A DNA stretch of 64,000 nucleotides from Georhizobium profundi. Its GTDB lineage: Bacteria > Pseudomonadota > Alphaproteobacteria > Rhizobiales > Rhizobiaceae. Shown in pieces: positions 17,717 to 25,678 of this stretch. The stretch spans positions 3,186,001-3,250,000 of the forward strand of contig NZ_CP032509.1 of assembly GCF_003952725.1 (NCBI RefSeq), written 5' to 3'. Numbering within the stretch: position 1 is the first letter of the stretch; the number at the start of each line of letters is the position of its first letter. A program made the position numbers and the translations under genes. Under the pieces are notes generated by a model that saw only the letters and a list, made by a program, of their open reading frames with translations, was not told where the DNA came from and ran no database searches.

Positions 17717-19966
17717 CTACTCATACACGCGCGCAGCAGTCGAAACGCACGCGGTTTCCTTAAGCTGCATCAAAAGCTGATTCAACTGCTTGAGATCCCA
17801 GACCTCGATATCCATGAGAAGCTCGGTGATGTCGGACGCGACCCTGACGGTGGACAATGTCCGAATGTTGGCATCGCGGCCGGCGATTACCTCGGCCATC
17901 TCCGCCAGCGAGCCTGGCTCGTTCAGTGCATTGACGAGAATGCGGACCGGAAACCGGACTTTTCGCACCTCGTCGATGTCCCAGCGGATATCGATCCAGC
18001 GCTCCGGCTGGTCGTCGAACCGGGTCAGCATGGGCGACTGGATTGGGAAGATCGTGATTTCTTTGTCGTCGTTCATGATGCCGACGATTCGATCGCCCGG
18101 GACGGCCCCGGCCGGTGCGAACACCACGCGGGCATTCTGGTCGACGCCGCGGATCGGGAGCGGCTCGTTGGTCCCCTCGCCTTCCCCACCCGATGCCGAC
18201 GGGCCGTTGGCCGAGGCACCGTTGAGGCGGCGCGCACCGGGGACACGGAAGATGACGCCTGCGGCGCTGCGCAGGTTGAACCAGCCTTCATCCGCTGCCG
18301 CCTTGGTGATGGCGGTACGATCTTCGATGTGTTCCGGATAAATGGCCTTCAGGACGTCCTGCGACGACAATTCTCCACGACCGACGGCGGCAATCGCGTC
18401 CTCGACATCCTTGTGGCCGACGCGGTGGACCACAGGTTTGAAGAGTTCGCGGGTGAACTGCTTGTTGGCCCGAGCGAAATTGCGCTCGATGATACGGAAG
18501 CCGAGGCCGGCATATTGCTTGCGCACGGCAGCACGGGTCGCCCGGCGGATGGCCGCGCGGGCCTTGCCCGTGACCACGATCTCTTCCCAGGCCGGCGGTG
18601 GCACCTGAACGCCGGACCGGATGATCTCGACTTCGTCGCCGTTGTTCAGGCGGGTGACGAGCGGCATGATACGCCCGTTGATCTTGCAGCCGACGCAGGT
18701 ATCGCCGACATCGGTGTGGACGGCATAGGCGAAATCGATCGGCGTCGCACCGCGCGGCAGCGCGATCAGGCGTCCCTTTGGCGTGAAGCAGAAGACCTGG
18801 TCCTGGAAAAGCTCGAGCTTGGTGTGTTCGAGGAATTCTTCCGGATTGTCGCCTTCGGACAGCTGCTCGATCGTGTGGCGGAGCCAGGAATAGGCGCGGC
18901 TGTCGCGTGTCAGAAGATCGCCACCGCCCTTCAGATTGTCCTTGTAGAGTGCGTGCGCCGCAACGCCGTATTCGGCGATCTCATGCATGCGGTAGGTGCG
19001 AATCTGCAGTTCGATGCGCTGGCGCGATGGCCCGACGATCGTCGTGTGAATGGAGCGATAGTCGTTCTGCTTCGGCGTAGAAATATAGTCCTTGAACCGG
19101 CCAGGCACGACCGACCAGCGGGTATGGACGACGCCGAGCGCCTGGTAACAGGAGGCAATGTCGTCGACCAGGATGCGGAAGCCATAGATGTCCGACAGCT
19201 GCTCGAAAGAGAGCGACTTCGACTGCATCTTTCGGAATACCGAATAGGGCTTCTTCTGCCGGCCGGTGACCGTTGCCTTCAACTGGTTGTTCGTGAACAG
19301 CGCCGTGAAGTCCTGCTCGATGGTGCGGATCAGGTCGCGGTTCTTCGCAGAAAGCTCCGACAAGCGCTTGGTGACGGTGTCGTGGGCTTCCGGATTGATG
19401 TGGCGGAACGCCAGCTCCTCCAGCTCGTCGCGCATGTCCTGCATACCCATGCGGCCGGCAAGCGGCGCATAGATATCCATCGTCTCCTCGGCGATGCGCG
19501 CGCGCTTTTCAGGCGGCACATGGTCGAGGGTGCGCATGTTGTGGAGGCGGTCGGCCAGCTTGACGAGAAGAACGCGGACGTCGTCGGAAATGGCCAGCAG
19601 CAGCTTGCGCAGGTTTTCGGCCTGCTTGGCGCGCTTGGAGACGAGATCGAGTTTCTTGATCTTCGTCAGGCCTTCGACCAGCGCGCCGATATCCTCGCCG
19701 AACAGGCCGTCGATTTCGTCGCGCGTGGCAGTCGTATCCTCGATCGTATCGTGGAGCAGCGCCACGGCGATGGTCGATTCGTCGAGACGCATATCGGTGA
19801 GGATCGCGGCGACTTCGAGAGGATGGGAGATGTAGGGATCGCCGCTTGCCCGCTTCTGCTTGCCATGCTTCTGCATCGCGTAAACATAAGCCTTGTTGAG
19901 CAAGGCCTCGTTGACGTCAGGCTTGTAGCGTTGCACGCGCTCGACGAGCTCGTACTGGCGCATCAT
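17717..19966 (-). CDS. rsh: Bifunctional (p)ppGpp synthetase/hydrolase
   Basis: Stringent-response enzyme of 749 residues, the single long RelA/SpoT homologue usual in alphaproteobacteria. Hydrolase: HD-type His48, His72 and Asp73 (ALLHDTIEDT). Synthetase: RFKDYISTPKQNDYRSIHTT and the ELQIRT loop at about 280-335. The TGS domain (about 395-455, FTPKGRLIALPRGATPIDFAY) and the C-terminal ACT domain (about 675-745) follow. Both catalytic sites look intact. rpoZ lies 113 bp upstream on the same strand. Confidence 0.97.
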   Translation of the reverse strand: MMRQYELVERVQRYKPDVNEALLNKAYVYAMQKHGKQKRASGDPYISHPLEVAAILTDMRLDESTIAVALLHDTIEDTTATRDEIDGLFGEDIGALVEGLTKIKKLDLVSKRAKQAENLRKLLLAISDDVRVLLVKLADRLHNMRTLDHVPPEKRARIAEETMDIYAPLAGRMGMQDMRDELEELAFRHINPEAHDTVTKRLSELSAKNRDLIRTIEQDFTALFTNNQLKATVTGRQKKPYSVFRKMQSKSLSFEQLSDIYGFRILVDDIASCYQALGVVHTRWSVVPGRFKDYISTPKQNDYRSIHTTIVGPSRQRIELQIRTYRMHEIAEYGVAAHALYKDNLKGGGDLLTRDSRAYSWLRHTIEQLSEGDNPEEFLEHTKLELFQDQVFCFTPKGRLIALPRGATPIDFAYAVHTDVGDTCVGCKINGRIMPLVTRLNNGDEVEIIRSGVQVPPPAWEEIVVTGKARAAIRRATRAAVRKQYAGLGFRIIERNFARANKQFTRELFKPVVHRVGHKDVEDAIAAVGRGELSSQDVLKAIYPEHIEDRTAITKAAADEGWFNLRSAAGVIFRVPGARRLNGASANGPSASGGEGEGTNEPLPIRGVDQNARVVFAPAGAVPGDRIVGIMNDDKEITIFPIQSPMLTRFDDQPERWIDIRWDIDEVRKVRFPVRILVNALNEPGSLAEMAEVIAGRDANIRTLSTVRVASDITELLMDIEVWDLKQLNQLLMQLKETACVSTAARVYE

Positions 19967-20079
19967 CTTGGGTGCGTGCTCCGGTTAAACGATAGACGCC
20001 GGCGTAAAGAGAGATTTCCCCTCTTCCACCGGCGCCAATCCATCATGAAGAAATGGGGACGGCAAACCGTCCGCGCAAA

Positions 20080-20496
20080 TCAATAGTCGTCGTTTTTCTC
20101 CGGCGGCACAAGGCCTTCGATGCCGGCGAGCAGTTCTTCTTCCGACATCTGGTCGAAGTTGATCTTGTCTTCCTCGTCTTCGGCGGAAGCGGCATCGACG
20201 GTCTCGCCAAGGCCGGCCTCGGGCGCGACGGTCGACTGTGCGGAATGATCGGGTTCCGGCTCGTCGACTTCGACATGCTTCTGCAGCGAGTGGATGAGAT
20301 CTTCCTTCAGGTCGCCGGGCGACAGGGTCTCGTCAGCAATTTCACGGAGCGCAACGACGGGATTCTTGTCGTTGTCACGATCGATCGTGATGGGAGCGCC
20401 TTGCGAGATCAGCCGAGCGCGATGGCTGGCGAGAAGAACGAGTTCGAAGCGATTGTCGACCTTGTCGATGCAATCCTCGACTGTGACACGGGCCAT
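20080..20496 (-). CDS. rpoZ: RNA polymerase omega subunit
   Basis: Small RNA polymerase subunit of 138 residues. The omega core is [20 protein letters not shown], then [26 protein letters not shown]. The acidic C-terminal extension, with '[21 protein letters not shown]', is typical of rhizobial omega. Co-location with rsh is conserved, and omega is part of a ppGpp site in other proteobacteria. Confidence 0.95.
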   Translation of the reverse strand: MARVTVEDCIDKVDNRFELVLLASHRARLISQGAPITIDRDNDKNPVVALREIADETLSPGDLKEDLIHSLQKHVEVDEPEPDHSAQSTVAPEAGLGETVDAASAEDEEDKINFDQMSEEELLAGIEGLVPPEKNDDY

Positions 20497-20675
20497 TGCC
20501 TGTCCTTTGCGAACATGAAATTTGCGGGATCGGGGTTTCCTTACCTTCTGGGCTGTATTAATTCAAGGGAGTTATGGCTCCTGGCGTAGCGCCGGGGTCG
20601 GTCGCGTCGTTTTCAATGCCGATCTCGTTTATTTTGCCGCTGCGCTGATCATTCGTTCATTCGTTTCGAAAGCGC

Positions 20676-21263
20676 ATGCCCATGTTCGACCCCCGCGAGA
20701 AGATCGCCCTCTTCATCGACGGCGCCAATCTCTACGCAGCGTCACGCAGTCTCGGCTTCGACATCGATTACAAGAAGCTTCTCGTTGCGTTCCAGAAGCG
20801 CGGCTACCTCTTGCGCGCCTATTATTACACTGCGCTCGTGGAAGATCAGGAATATTCGTCGATCCGTCCCTTGATCGACTGGCTCGACTACAATGGCTAC
20901 AAGGTGGTGACCAAGCCGGCCAAGGAATTCACCGACGCGTCCGGGCGCCGCAAGATCAAGGGCAACATGGATATCGAACTTGCCATCGATGCCATGGAGC
21001 AGGCCGATACGGTCGATCATTTCGTCATCTTCTCGGGCGACGGCGACTTCACGTCGCTGGTCGATGCGCTCCAGCGGCGCGGCCGCAAGGTGTCGGTCGT
21101 TTCCACGCTCGCAAGCCAGCCGCCGATGATCGCCGACGATCTGCGCCGCCATGCCGATCATTTCATCGACCTCGTCTCGCTGAAAGCCGAGATAGGCCGT
21201 GCGCCATCGGAGCGGCCTGTCCGTCCGGTCGAACCCGTCCATGACGCGGACGACGACAATTGA
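20676..21263 (+). CDS. NYN-domain (LabA/DUF88-like) protein
   Basis: Protein of 195 residues with a PIN-like NYN fold. The acidic metal-site residues are in LFIDGANLY (Asp15), KGNMDIELAIDAM and VIFSGDGDFTSLV. The family is predicted to be ribonuclease-like, and the target is unknown. Either ATG 20676 or ATG 20682 could start it. Its TGA overlaps the TTG start of the uracil-DNA glycosylase gene, so the two are probably co-translated. Confidence 0.88.
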   Translation: MPMFDPREKIALFIDGANLYAASRSLGFDIDYKKLLVAFQKRGYLLRAYYYTALVEDQEYSSIRPLIDWLDYNGYKVVTKPAKEFTDASGRRKIKGNMDIELAIDAMEQADTVDHFVIFSGDGDFTSLVDALQRRGRKVSVVSTLASQPPMIADDLRRHADHFIDLVSLKAEIGRAPSERPVRPVEPVHDADDDN

Positions 21264-21928
21264 GTGCTGCCGAAGGCGGCCTCGCCTTTCCGATCGACCC
21301 GCCGCGCGACTGCCCGCGTTGCCCTCGCCTGCGCTCCTTTATTCTTGAGCAGAGAACAGTTCATTCCGACTGGTTCAACGCGCCGGTGCCGACATTCTAT
21401 CCGCCGGAGGGACCATCCGCCGTCGAGCTTCTGATCGTTGGCCTTGCACCGGGGCTTCGAGGGGCCAACAGGACCGGGCGCCCCTTCACCGGCGACTATG
21501 CCGGCGATCTTCTCTATGCGACGCTGAATGAATTCGGCTTCTCGACCGGAGAATTCCAGGCGCGGCCCGATGATGGGCTCACTCTGGTGCGGACCGCGAT
21601 CACCAACTCCGTCCGCTGCGTTCCGCCGGAAAACAAGCCGGTGGGCGCGGAGATCGCCACGTGCCGACCGTTCCTCGCCGCAAGCCTCGCCGACATGCCG
21701 GCGCTACGCGTGATCGTGACGCTCGGCAAAATAGCCCACGATTCGACTGTGCGGACCCTCGGCGCACGTGTTGCCGATCATCCGTTCGGCCACGGTGCTT
21801 GCAGCCAAATCGGCCAGGTCGACCTGCTCGCGAGCTATCACTGCTCGAGATACAACACCAACACAGGGCGTTTAACGGAGGCGATGTTCAAGGACGTCTT
21901 TCGTTCCGCCCATGATCGCTTGCGGTAG
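21260..21928 (+). CDS. Family 5 (UdgB-like) uracil-DNA glycosylase
   Basis: Fe-S uracil-DNA glycosylase of 222 residues. Four cluster cysteines are visible (Cys18, Cys21, Cys120, Cys135), and the family 5 motif GLAPGLRGANRTGRPFTGD spans 61-79. The second motif reads SYHCSRYN with Cys195 where the family usually has Pro (HPS). Start is TTG overlapping the NYN stop; no better in-frame start is near. It should remove uracil or other deaminated bases from DNA. Confidence 0.88.
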   Translation: MSAAEGGLAFPIDPPRDCPRCPRLRSFILEQRTVHSDWFNAPVPTFYPPEGPSAVELLIVGLAPGLRGANRTGRPFTGDYAGDLLYATLNEFGFSTGEFQARPDDGLTLVRTAITNSVRCVPPENKPVGAEIATCRPFLAASLADMPALRVIVTLGKIAHDSTVRTLGARVADHPFGHGACSQIGQVDLLASYHCSRYNTNTGRLTEAMFKDVFRSAHDRLR

Positions 21929-21971
21929 CAAGACAGGGCGATTTCAACGATCATTGTCGGCTGCACCGTTT

Positions 21972-21997
21972 GCCCCTGAAATTCCAGGGGCGATTTT
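21972..21997 (+). terminator. Terminator after the uracil-DNA glycosylase gene
   Basis: Perfect 7-bp stem GCCCCTG/CAGGGGC with loop AAATTC, then GATTTT. It lies 43 bases after the stop. Confidence 0.65.
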
Positions 21998-22139
21998 CGT
22001 TATGAGACGGAATCTGGCGGCAGGATTAAGAGGCGATTAATCAGCACAAGCTGTGCGTGCATGCATTCTGCAACTAATGCGCGCCGCATCGCGTCCCCTT
22101 AGCAGCGTGAATGTCCACGCGGCAAGCGGAGGTATTCTG

Positions 22140-22964
22140 ATGATCAAACCATCACGAACTGCATTCTTCGTTCCCGCCATGACGGCGGTCCTTCTGGCTT
22201 CTTCCGGTCCTCTCTCAGCACAGGGCCTCGGCGTCGGGGTCGGCGCTTCCATCGGCGGTGACAATGGTATTGGCGCTGGTGTCGGCGCTTCCATCGGTGG
22301 CGAAAACGGCATTGGAGCCGGCGTCGGTGCATCGGTGGGCGGCGACAACGGTGTGGACGCCGGTGCTGGCGCATCCGTTGGCGGCGGTGACGGGATCGGC
22401 GCAGGTGCCGGAGCTTCCGTTGGCGGAAGTGACGGGATCGGCGCAGGTGCCGGCGCCTCGATCGGCGGCGGCGACGGTATCGGCGCAGGCGCCGGTGCCT
22501 CGATCGGCGGCGGCGACGGTATTGGCGCAGGCGCCGATGCCTCGATCGGTGGCGGCAACGGCGTCGACGCTGGCGTGGGCGCCTCGATTGGCGGCGGCGG
22601 CGGGATCAATGCCGGCGGCGGCGTTTCCATTGGCGGCAATGACGGCATCGACGCCGGCGTGGATGTCGGCATCGGTGGGCCGGGTGCGCCCGGAACTCCT
22701 GGAACGCCAGGTACACCCGGCACACCCGGCACCCCTGGCACGCCAGGTACGCCAGGCACCCCTGGAACACCCGGTACGCCGGGCAGCCCTGGCGTTCCGG
22801 GCACGCCGGAAATGCAGGGCATGATCGACCGCTGGAACAACATGTCCGCGAGCGACCGGCAGAAGGTGCTCCTGACCTGCCGGCAAGTGCTTTCGCCGCG
22901 GGAAGCATATTCCCCGGACCTGGACGCGCTGTGCAACCTGGTGCAGCAGGCTGGCCTGCAGTGA
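22140..22964 (+). CDS. Secreted repeat protein with collagen-like segment
   Basis: Protein of 274 residues in four parts. A signal peptide (1-28, end PLSAQ) is followed by eleven contiguous 14-residue repeats (29-182, consensus GIGAGAGASIGGGD). A collagen-like Gly-X-Pro run (about 182-223) holds Gly-Thr-Pro ten times in a row. The C-terminal 50 residues are non-repetitive and helical, with two Cys (RWNNMSASDRQKVLLTC and LDALCNLVQQAGLQ). The ATG has GGAGG seven bases upstream. No known function; an envelope-associated or extracellular structural or adhesive role is inferred. It stands alone between terminators. Confidence 0.85.
   Translation: MIKPSRTAFFVPAMTAVLLASSGPLSAQGLGVGVGASIGGDNGIGAGVGASIGGENGIGAGVGASVGGDNGVDAGAGASVGGGDGIGAGAGASVGGSDGIGAGAGASIGGGDGIGAGAGASIGGGDGIGAGADASIGGGNGVDAGVGASIGGGGGINAGGGVSIGGNDGIDAGVDVGIGGPGAPGTPGTPGTPGTPGTPGTPGTPGTPGTPGTPGSPGVPGTPEMQGMIDRWNNMSASDRQKVLLTCRQVLSPREAYSPDLDALCNLVQQAGLQ
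22224..22685 (+). repeat. Eleven tandem 42-bp coding repeats
   Basis: In-frame 42-bp units encoding Gly-Ile-Gly-Ala-Gly-Ala-Gly-Ala-Ser-Ile-Gly-Gly-Gly-Asp variants. The middle units (4-8) are closest to one another, and the outer ones diverge, as expected if the array grows and shrinks in the centre. Confidence 0.9.
22683..22808 (+). repeat. Collagen-like Gly-X-Pro 9-bp repeats
   Basis: Fourteen consecutive triplets: GAP, GTP ten times, GSP, GVP, GTP. Synonymous codons vary between copies (ACT/ACG/ACA/ACC with CCT/CCA/CCC/CCG), so the amino-acid pattern looks maintained by selection and not merely by recent DNA slippage. Confidence 0.9.
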
Positions 22965-22981
22965 TCGCACGACAAGTGCCT

Positions 22982-23009
22982 GGGTGTCGCGGATCGAGCC
23001 GCGGCACCC
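22982..23009 (+). terminator. Hairpin after the repeat-protein gene
   Basis: 11-bp stem GGGTGTCGCGG/CCGCGGCACCC with one G-U pair and loop ATCGAG, starting 17 bases after the stop. Only a short T stretch follows (ATTT), so it is a weak or factor-dependent terminator. Confidence 0.45.
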
Positions 23010-23050
23010 CCAGATTTCGCAAGCTACGGCACAGCAAATGGTGTAACGAT

Positions 23051-23974
23051 ATGCTTGTTACATTCCCTCGAGATTTTCCCGTCATGGAAACTGCGCTCGT
23101 GGAGATAGGTCCGCGGGACCATGGGCTGCACGACAGCTACGTCGCGTTCATCACGCAGGTTTCCGGCGAACAACAATTCAGGCCCTGGGCTGATCGCGGC
23201 GGGTGGGGCGACGACTACACGGCCTTCGCGCTCATGGAAAACGACGAGATCATCGCCACCGTCGGGCGCATGTCGATGCGCTTTGTGGTCGATGGCGCGA
23301 TTTCGGCAGGTTACCAGCTCGGTGCCATCGCAACCCGGCCGGATCGGCGCAACCAAGGTCATATGCGCCGGCTCATGGAGCATATTTTGGCGCTCCCGCC
23401 GCTCGACAACCGCACGACGCTGATCTTCGCCGTTTCCGACACCGCCGCTATCTACCCGAGATTCGGTTTCGAGAGGATCACCGAGTGGCAGTTCCAGCTG
23501 CCGGTATCGGCCTTTCCCTCGCTTGTCTCAGCAGTCGATCTCGACATAGGCTCGGCCGATGACCGGGCGCTGCTCAGAAGCGCATGCCGCGAGGCGATCG
23601 AACTCAGCGAAGACTTCAGCGCGGTCGACTACTACCCGATCCTGCTTTGGCATCTCAGCCACCGCGCGCTCACGGCAAAACGTCTGATCGACGCCGAAGC
23701 CATCGTGATCGTGCAGCAGACAGGAGCAAACCTGCACATTTGCGACATCGTCACGCCCCGCAAAATCACCATCATGGACCACATTCCGATGCTGGCGAGC
23801 GGGCCGATCAAAACGGTGAGCTTCGGCTTCAACCCGCAGGGCTGGCTGACCATCGAGGATTCAGAAAAGCTTGAACGGTCGGAGACGGACGAAGCAGCCG
23901 GAATACTGTTTTCGCTCGGCCGACCATCGCCCAAGGGCAGGATCGGCCGGCTCCCGGAACTGGCCCGGATCTAG
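23051..23974 (+). CDS. GNAT-family N-acetyltransferase
   Basis: Protein of 307 residues. The N-terminal GNAT domain has the acetyl-CoA loop LGAIATRPDRRNQGHMRRLMEHIL and the following strand DTAAIYPRFGFERI. The C-terminal half (about 165-300) is reminiscent of the extra domain in Eis-like two-domain acetyltransferases. Substrate unknown. ATG 23051 is chosen by fit to the GNAT fold; no clear Shine-Dalgarno is present, and ATG 23084 is possible. It converges on smpB. Confidence 0.8.
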   Translation: MLVTFPRDFPVMETALVEIGPRDHGLHDSYVAFITQVSGEQQFRPWADRGGWGDDYTAFALMENDEIIATVGRMSMRFVVDGAISAGYQLGAIATRPDRRNQGHMRRLMEHILALPPLDNRTTLIFAVSDTAAIYPRFGFERITEWQFQLPVSAFPSLVSAVDLDIGSADDRALLRSACREAIELSEDFSAVDYYPILLWHLSHRALTAKRLIDAEAIVIVQQTGANLHICDIVTPRKITIMDHIPMLASGPIKTVSFGFNPQGWLTIEDSEKLERSETDEAAGILFSLGRPSPKGRIGRLPELARI

Positions 23975-23982
23975 ATTACGGC

Positions 23983-24456
23983 TTAGCCGTGGTCGCGCAG
24001 CAGCCTGGATTTCTGGCGCTGCCAGTCGCGCTGCTTCTGGGTTTCTCGCTTGTCGTGCAGCTTCTTGCCGCGGGCGAGCGCCAGTTCCAGCTTCGCGCGG
24101 CCCTGCTCATTGAAATAGACCTTCAGCGGCACGAGCGTCATGCCTTCCCGGTTCACCGAGGCGAACAGGCGATCGACTTCCTTCTTGTGCAGTAGCAGTT
24201 TTCGACGCCGCCTGGTCTCATGGTTGAAGCGGTTGGCCTGCAGATATTCCGGCAGGTAGGAGTTGATGAGCCACAGCTCACCGCCCTCCTCCGTGGCGTA
24301 GGATTCAGCGATGTTCGCCTTGCCTTCGCGCAGCGACTTCACCTCAGTGCCCGTCAGCACGAGCCCCGCTTCGAACGTATCGACGATTTCGTAGTTGAAA
24401 CGCGCCTTGCGATTCTCCGCAACGATCTTGCGCGCCGGCGTACCCGGCTTAGCCAT
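23983..24456 (-). CDS. smpB: SsrA-binding protein SmpB
   Basis: tmRNA partner in ribosome rescue, 157 residues. Core motifs are [29 protein letters not shown] and the C-terminal basic tail [19 protein letters not shown]. It starts 12 bases after the dapA stop. No ssrA gene was recognised in the window. Confidence 0.96.
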   Translation of the reverse strand: MAKPGTPARKIVAENRKARFNYEIVDTFEAGLVLTGTEVKSLREGKANIAESYATEEGGELWLINSYLPEYLQANRFNHETRRRRKLLLHKKEVDRLFASVNREGMTLVPLKVYFNEQGRAKLELALARGKKLHDKRETQKQRDWQRQKSRLLRDHG

Positions 24457-24468
24457 GTTCAGTCCCGA

Positions 24469-25350
24469 TCAGTTTGTAAGCCCGGCGTGACGCAGAGCTT
24501 CATCCAGACGCTCCGCCGTCGAGGCCTCGACCGGCACGAGCGGCTTGCGCTGGATATTCTTCATGCGGCCGAGCTTCGACAACGCATATTTGGCACCCGC
24601 CGGGTTCGGTTCAATGAACAGAGCCCGATGGAGCGGCATCAGCCGATCCTGCAACCCAAGCGCCTTGCGGAAATCGCCCTGAAGCATTGCCGACTGGAAA
24701 TCCGCGCATAGGCGCGGCGCGACATTGGCCGTTACCGAAATGCAGCCGACGCCACCATGGGCATTGAAGCCGAGCGCCGTCGCATCTTCACCGGACAGCT
24801 GGATGAATTCCGATCCGCAGGCGGCGCGCTGCTCGGAGACACGATCGACCTTCGCCGTCGCATCCTTGACGCCGGCGATATGCGGAAACTCCGCGTGGAG
24901 CCGCGCCATCGTCTCCGGCAGCATGTCGATGATCGAGCGGCCCGGAATGTTGTAGATGAAGATCGGCAGCGTCACGGCACGCGCGATGGCGGCATAATGT
25001 TCGTAAAGACCGCGCTGGTTGGGCTTGTTGTAATAGGGCGTGACGACGAGGATGCCATCGGCCCCTGCCTGTTCGGCGTGCCTGGCGAAATCGACGGCCT
25101 CGTGGGTGGAGTTGGACCCTGCCCCCGCCATGACCGGCACGCGCCCGGCCGCCACTTCGATGCAAAGCTCGATGACCCGCTTGTGCTCCTCATGCGAGAG
25201 CGTCGGAGACTCACCCGTGGTGCCGACCGGGACGAGGCCTGTCGAGCCCTCCTCGATCTGCCATTCGACATGGGCGCGAAAAGCCTTCTCATCGATGGCC
25301 CCATCGTCGTCGAACGGCGTCACAAGCGCTGGAATGGATCCCTTGAACAT
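24469..25350 (-). CDS. dapA: 4-hydroxy-tetrahydrodipicolinate synthase
   Basis: First committed enzyme of lysine and diaminopimelate synthesis, 293 residues. It condenses pyruvate with aspartate semialdehyde. The Schiff-base Lys161 is in [12 protein letters not shown]; the active-site Thr pair is in [10 protein letters not shown] and the Tyr in [12 protein letters not shown] 25350 has GGGAG five bases upstream; an upstream in-frame ATG at 25395 lacks one and would add residues foreign to the family. Confidence 0.96.
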   Translation of the reverse strand: MFKGSIPALVTPFDDDGAIDEKAFRAHVEWQIEEGSTGLVPVGTTGESPTLSHEEHKRVIELCIEVAAGRVPVMAGAGSNSTHEAVDFARHAEQAGADGILVVTPYYNKPNQRGLYEHYAAIARAVTLPIFIYNIPGRSIIDMLPETMARLHAEFPHIAGVKDATAKVDRVSEQRAACGSEFIQLSGEDATALGFNAHGGVGCISVTANVAPRLCADFQSAMLQGDFRKALGLQDRLMPLHRALFIEPNPAGAKYALSKLGRMKNIQRKPLVPVEASTAERLDEALRHAGLTN

Positions 25351-25678
25351 TACGGCTCCCGGAGGCGGGCCGAAAGCATCCCATGCTTTGGCCATATTGT
25401 GCTATGCATTCTCACGAAGCGGTTGGTGCCGCCGGATCGAAGCGGCGCACCATAGTCGCCTGCGGAATGCGCCGCAAGCACGGCAAAGCCCGATTTCAGC
25501 TCCGAGGCGCCCTGTTCTCAAGGGTTTTCGGTACAATTTAAGCGTGAGACCTAACCATTGATTAACCGTTGCTTCACCGATGCCATGGCACGATCATCCA
25601 AACCCGGAAAAATGTGGTCCTGTGTGGCCACATGACGGGCAATCAGTTCCGAGTTCATCGTTAGAGACGCACCTGATC
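25351..25678. other. Divergent intergenic region dapA/slt
   Basis: 328 bp without a gene. It must hold the promoters of dapA (minus) and slt (plus). The only clear motif is the CtrA-like box at 25551-25567. Confidence 0.6.
25551..25567 (+). promoter_or_regulatory. CtrA-like binding site
   Basis: CTAA-N7-TTAACC matches the alphaproteobacterial CtrA consensus TTAA-N7-TTAAC with one mismatch. It lies 112 bp before the slt start. A single near-match can arise by chance. Confidence 0.35.

Noticed and set aside
17660..20086. An 808-codon open frame on the + strand opposite rsh
   Set aside because: It is a shadow of a GC-rich, conserved gene with all RelA/SpoT domains on the other strand; its translation has no recognisable domain.
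22224..22685. Regular repeats that might be taken for a CRISPR array
   Set aside because: The 42-bp units are contiguous, in frame and have no spacers.
22037..22975. A Pro-rich collagen-like frame on the minus strand opposite the repeat protein
   Set aside because: Gly-X-Pro codons read in reverse also give Gly/Pro repeats; only the + strand frame has a signal peptide, a Shine-Dalgarno and a non-repetitive C terminus.
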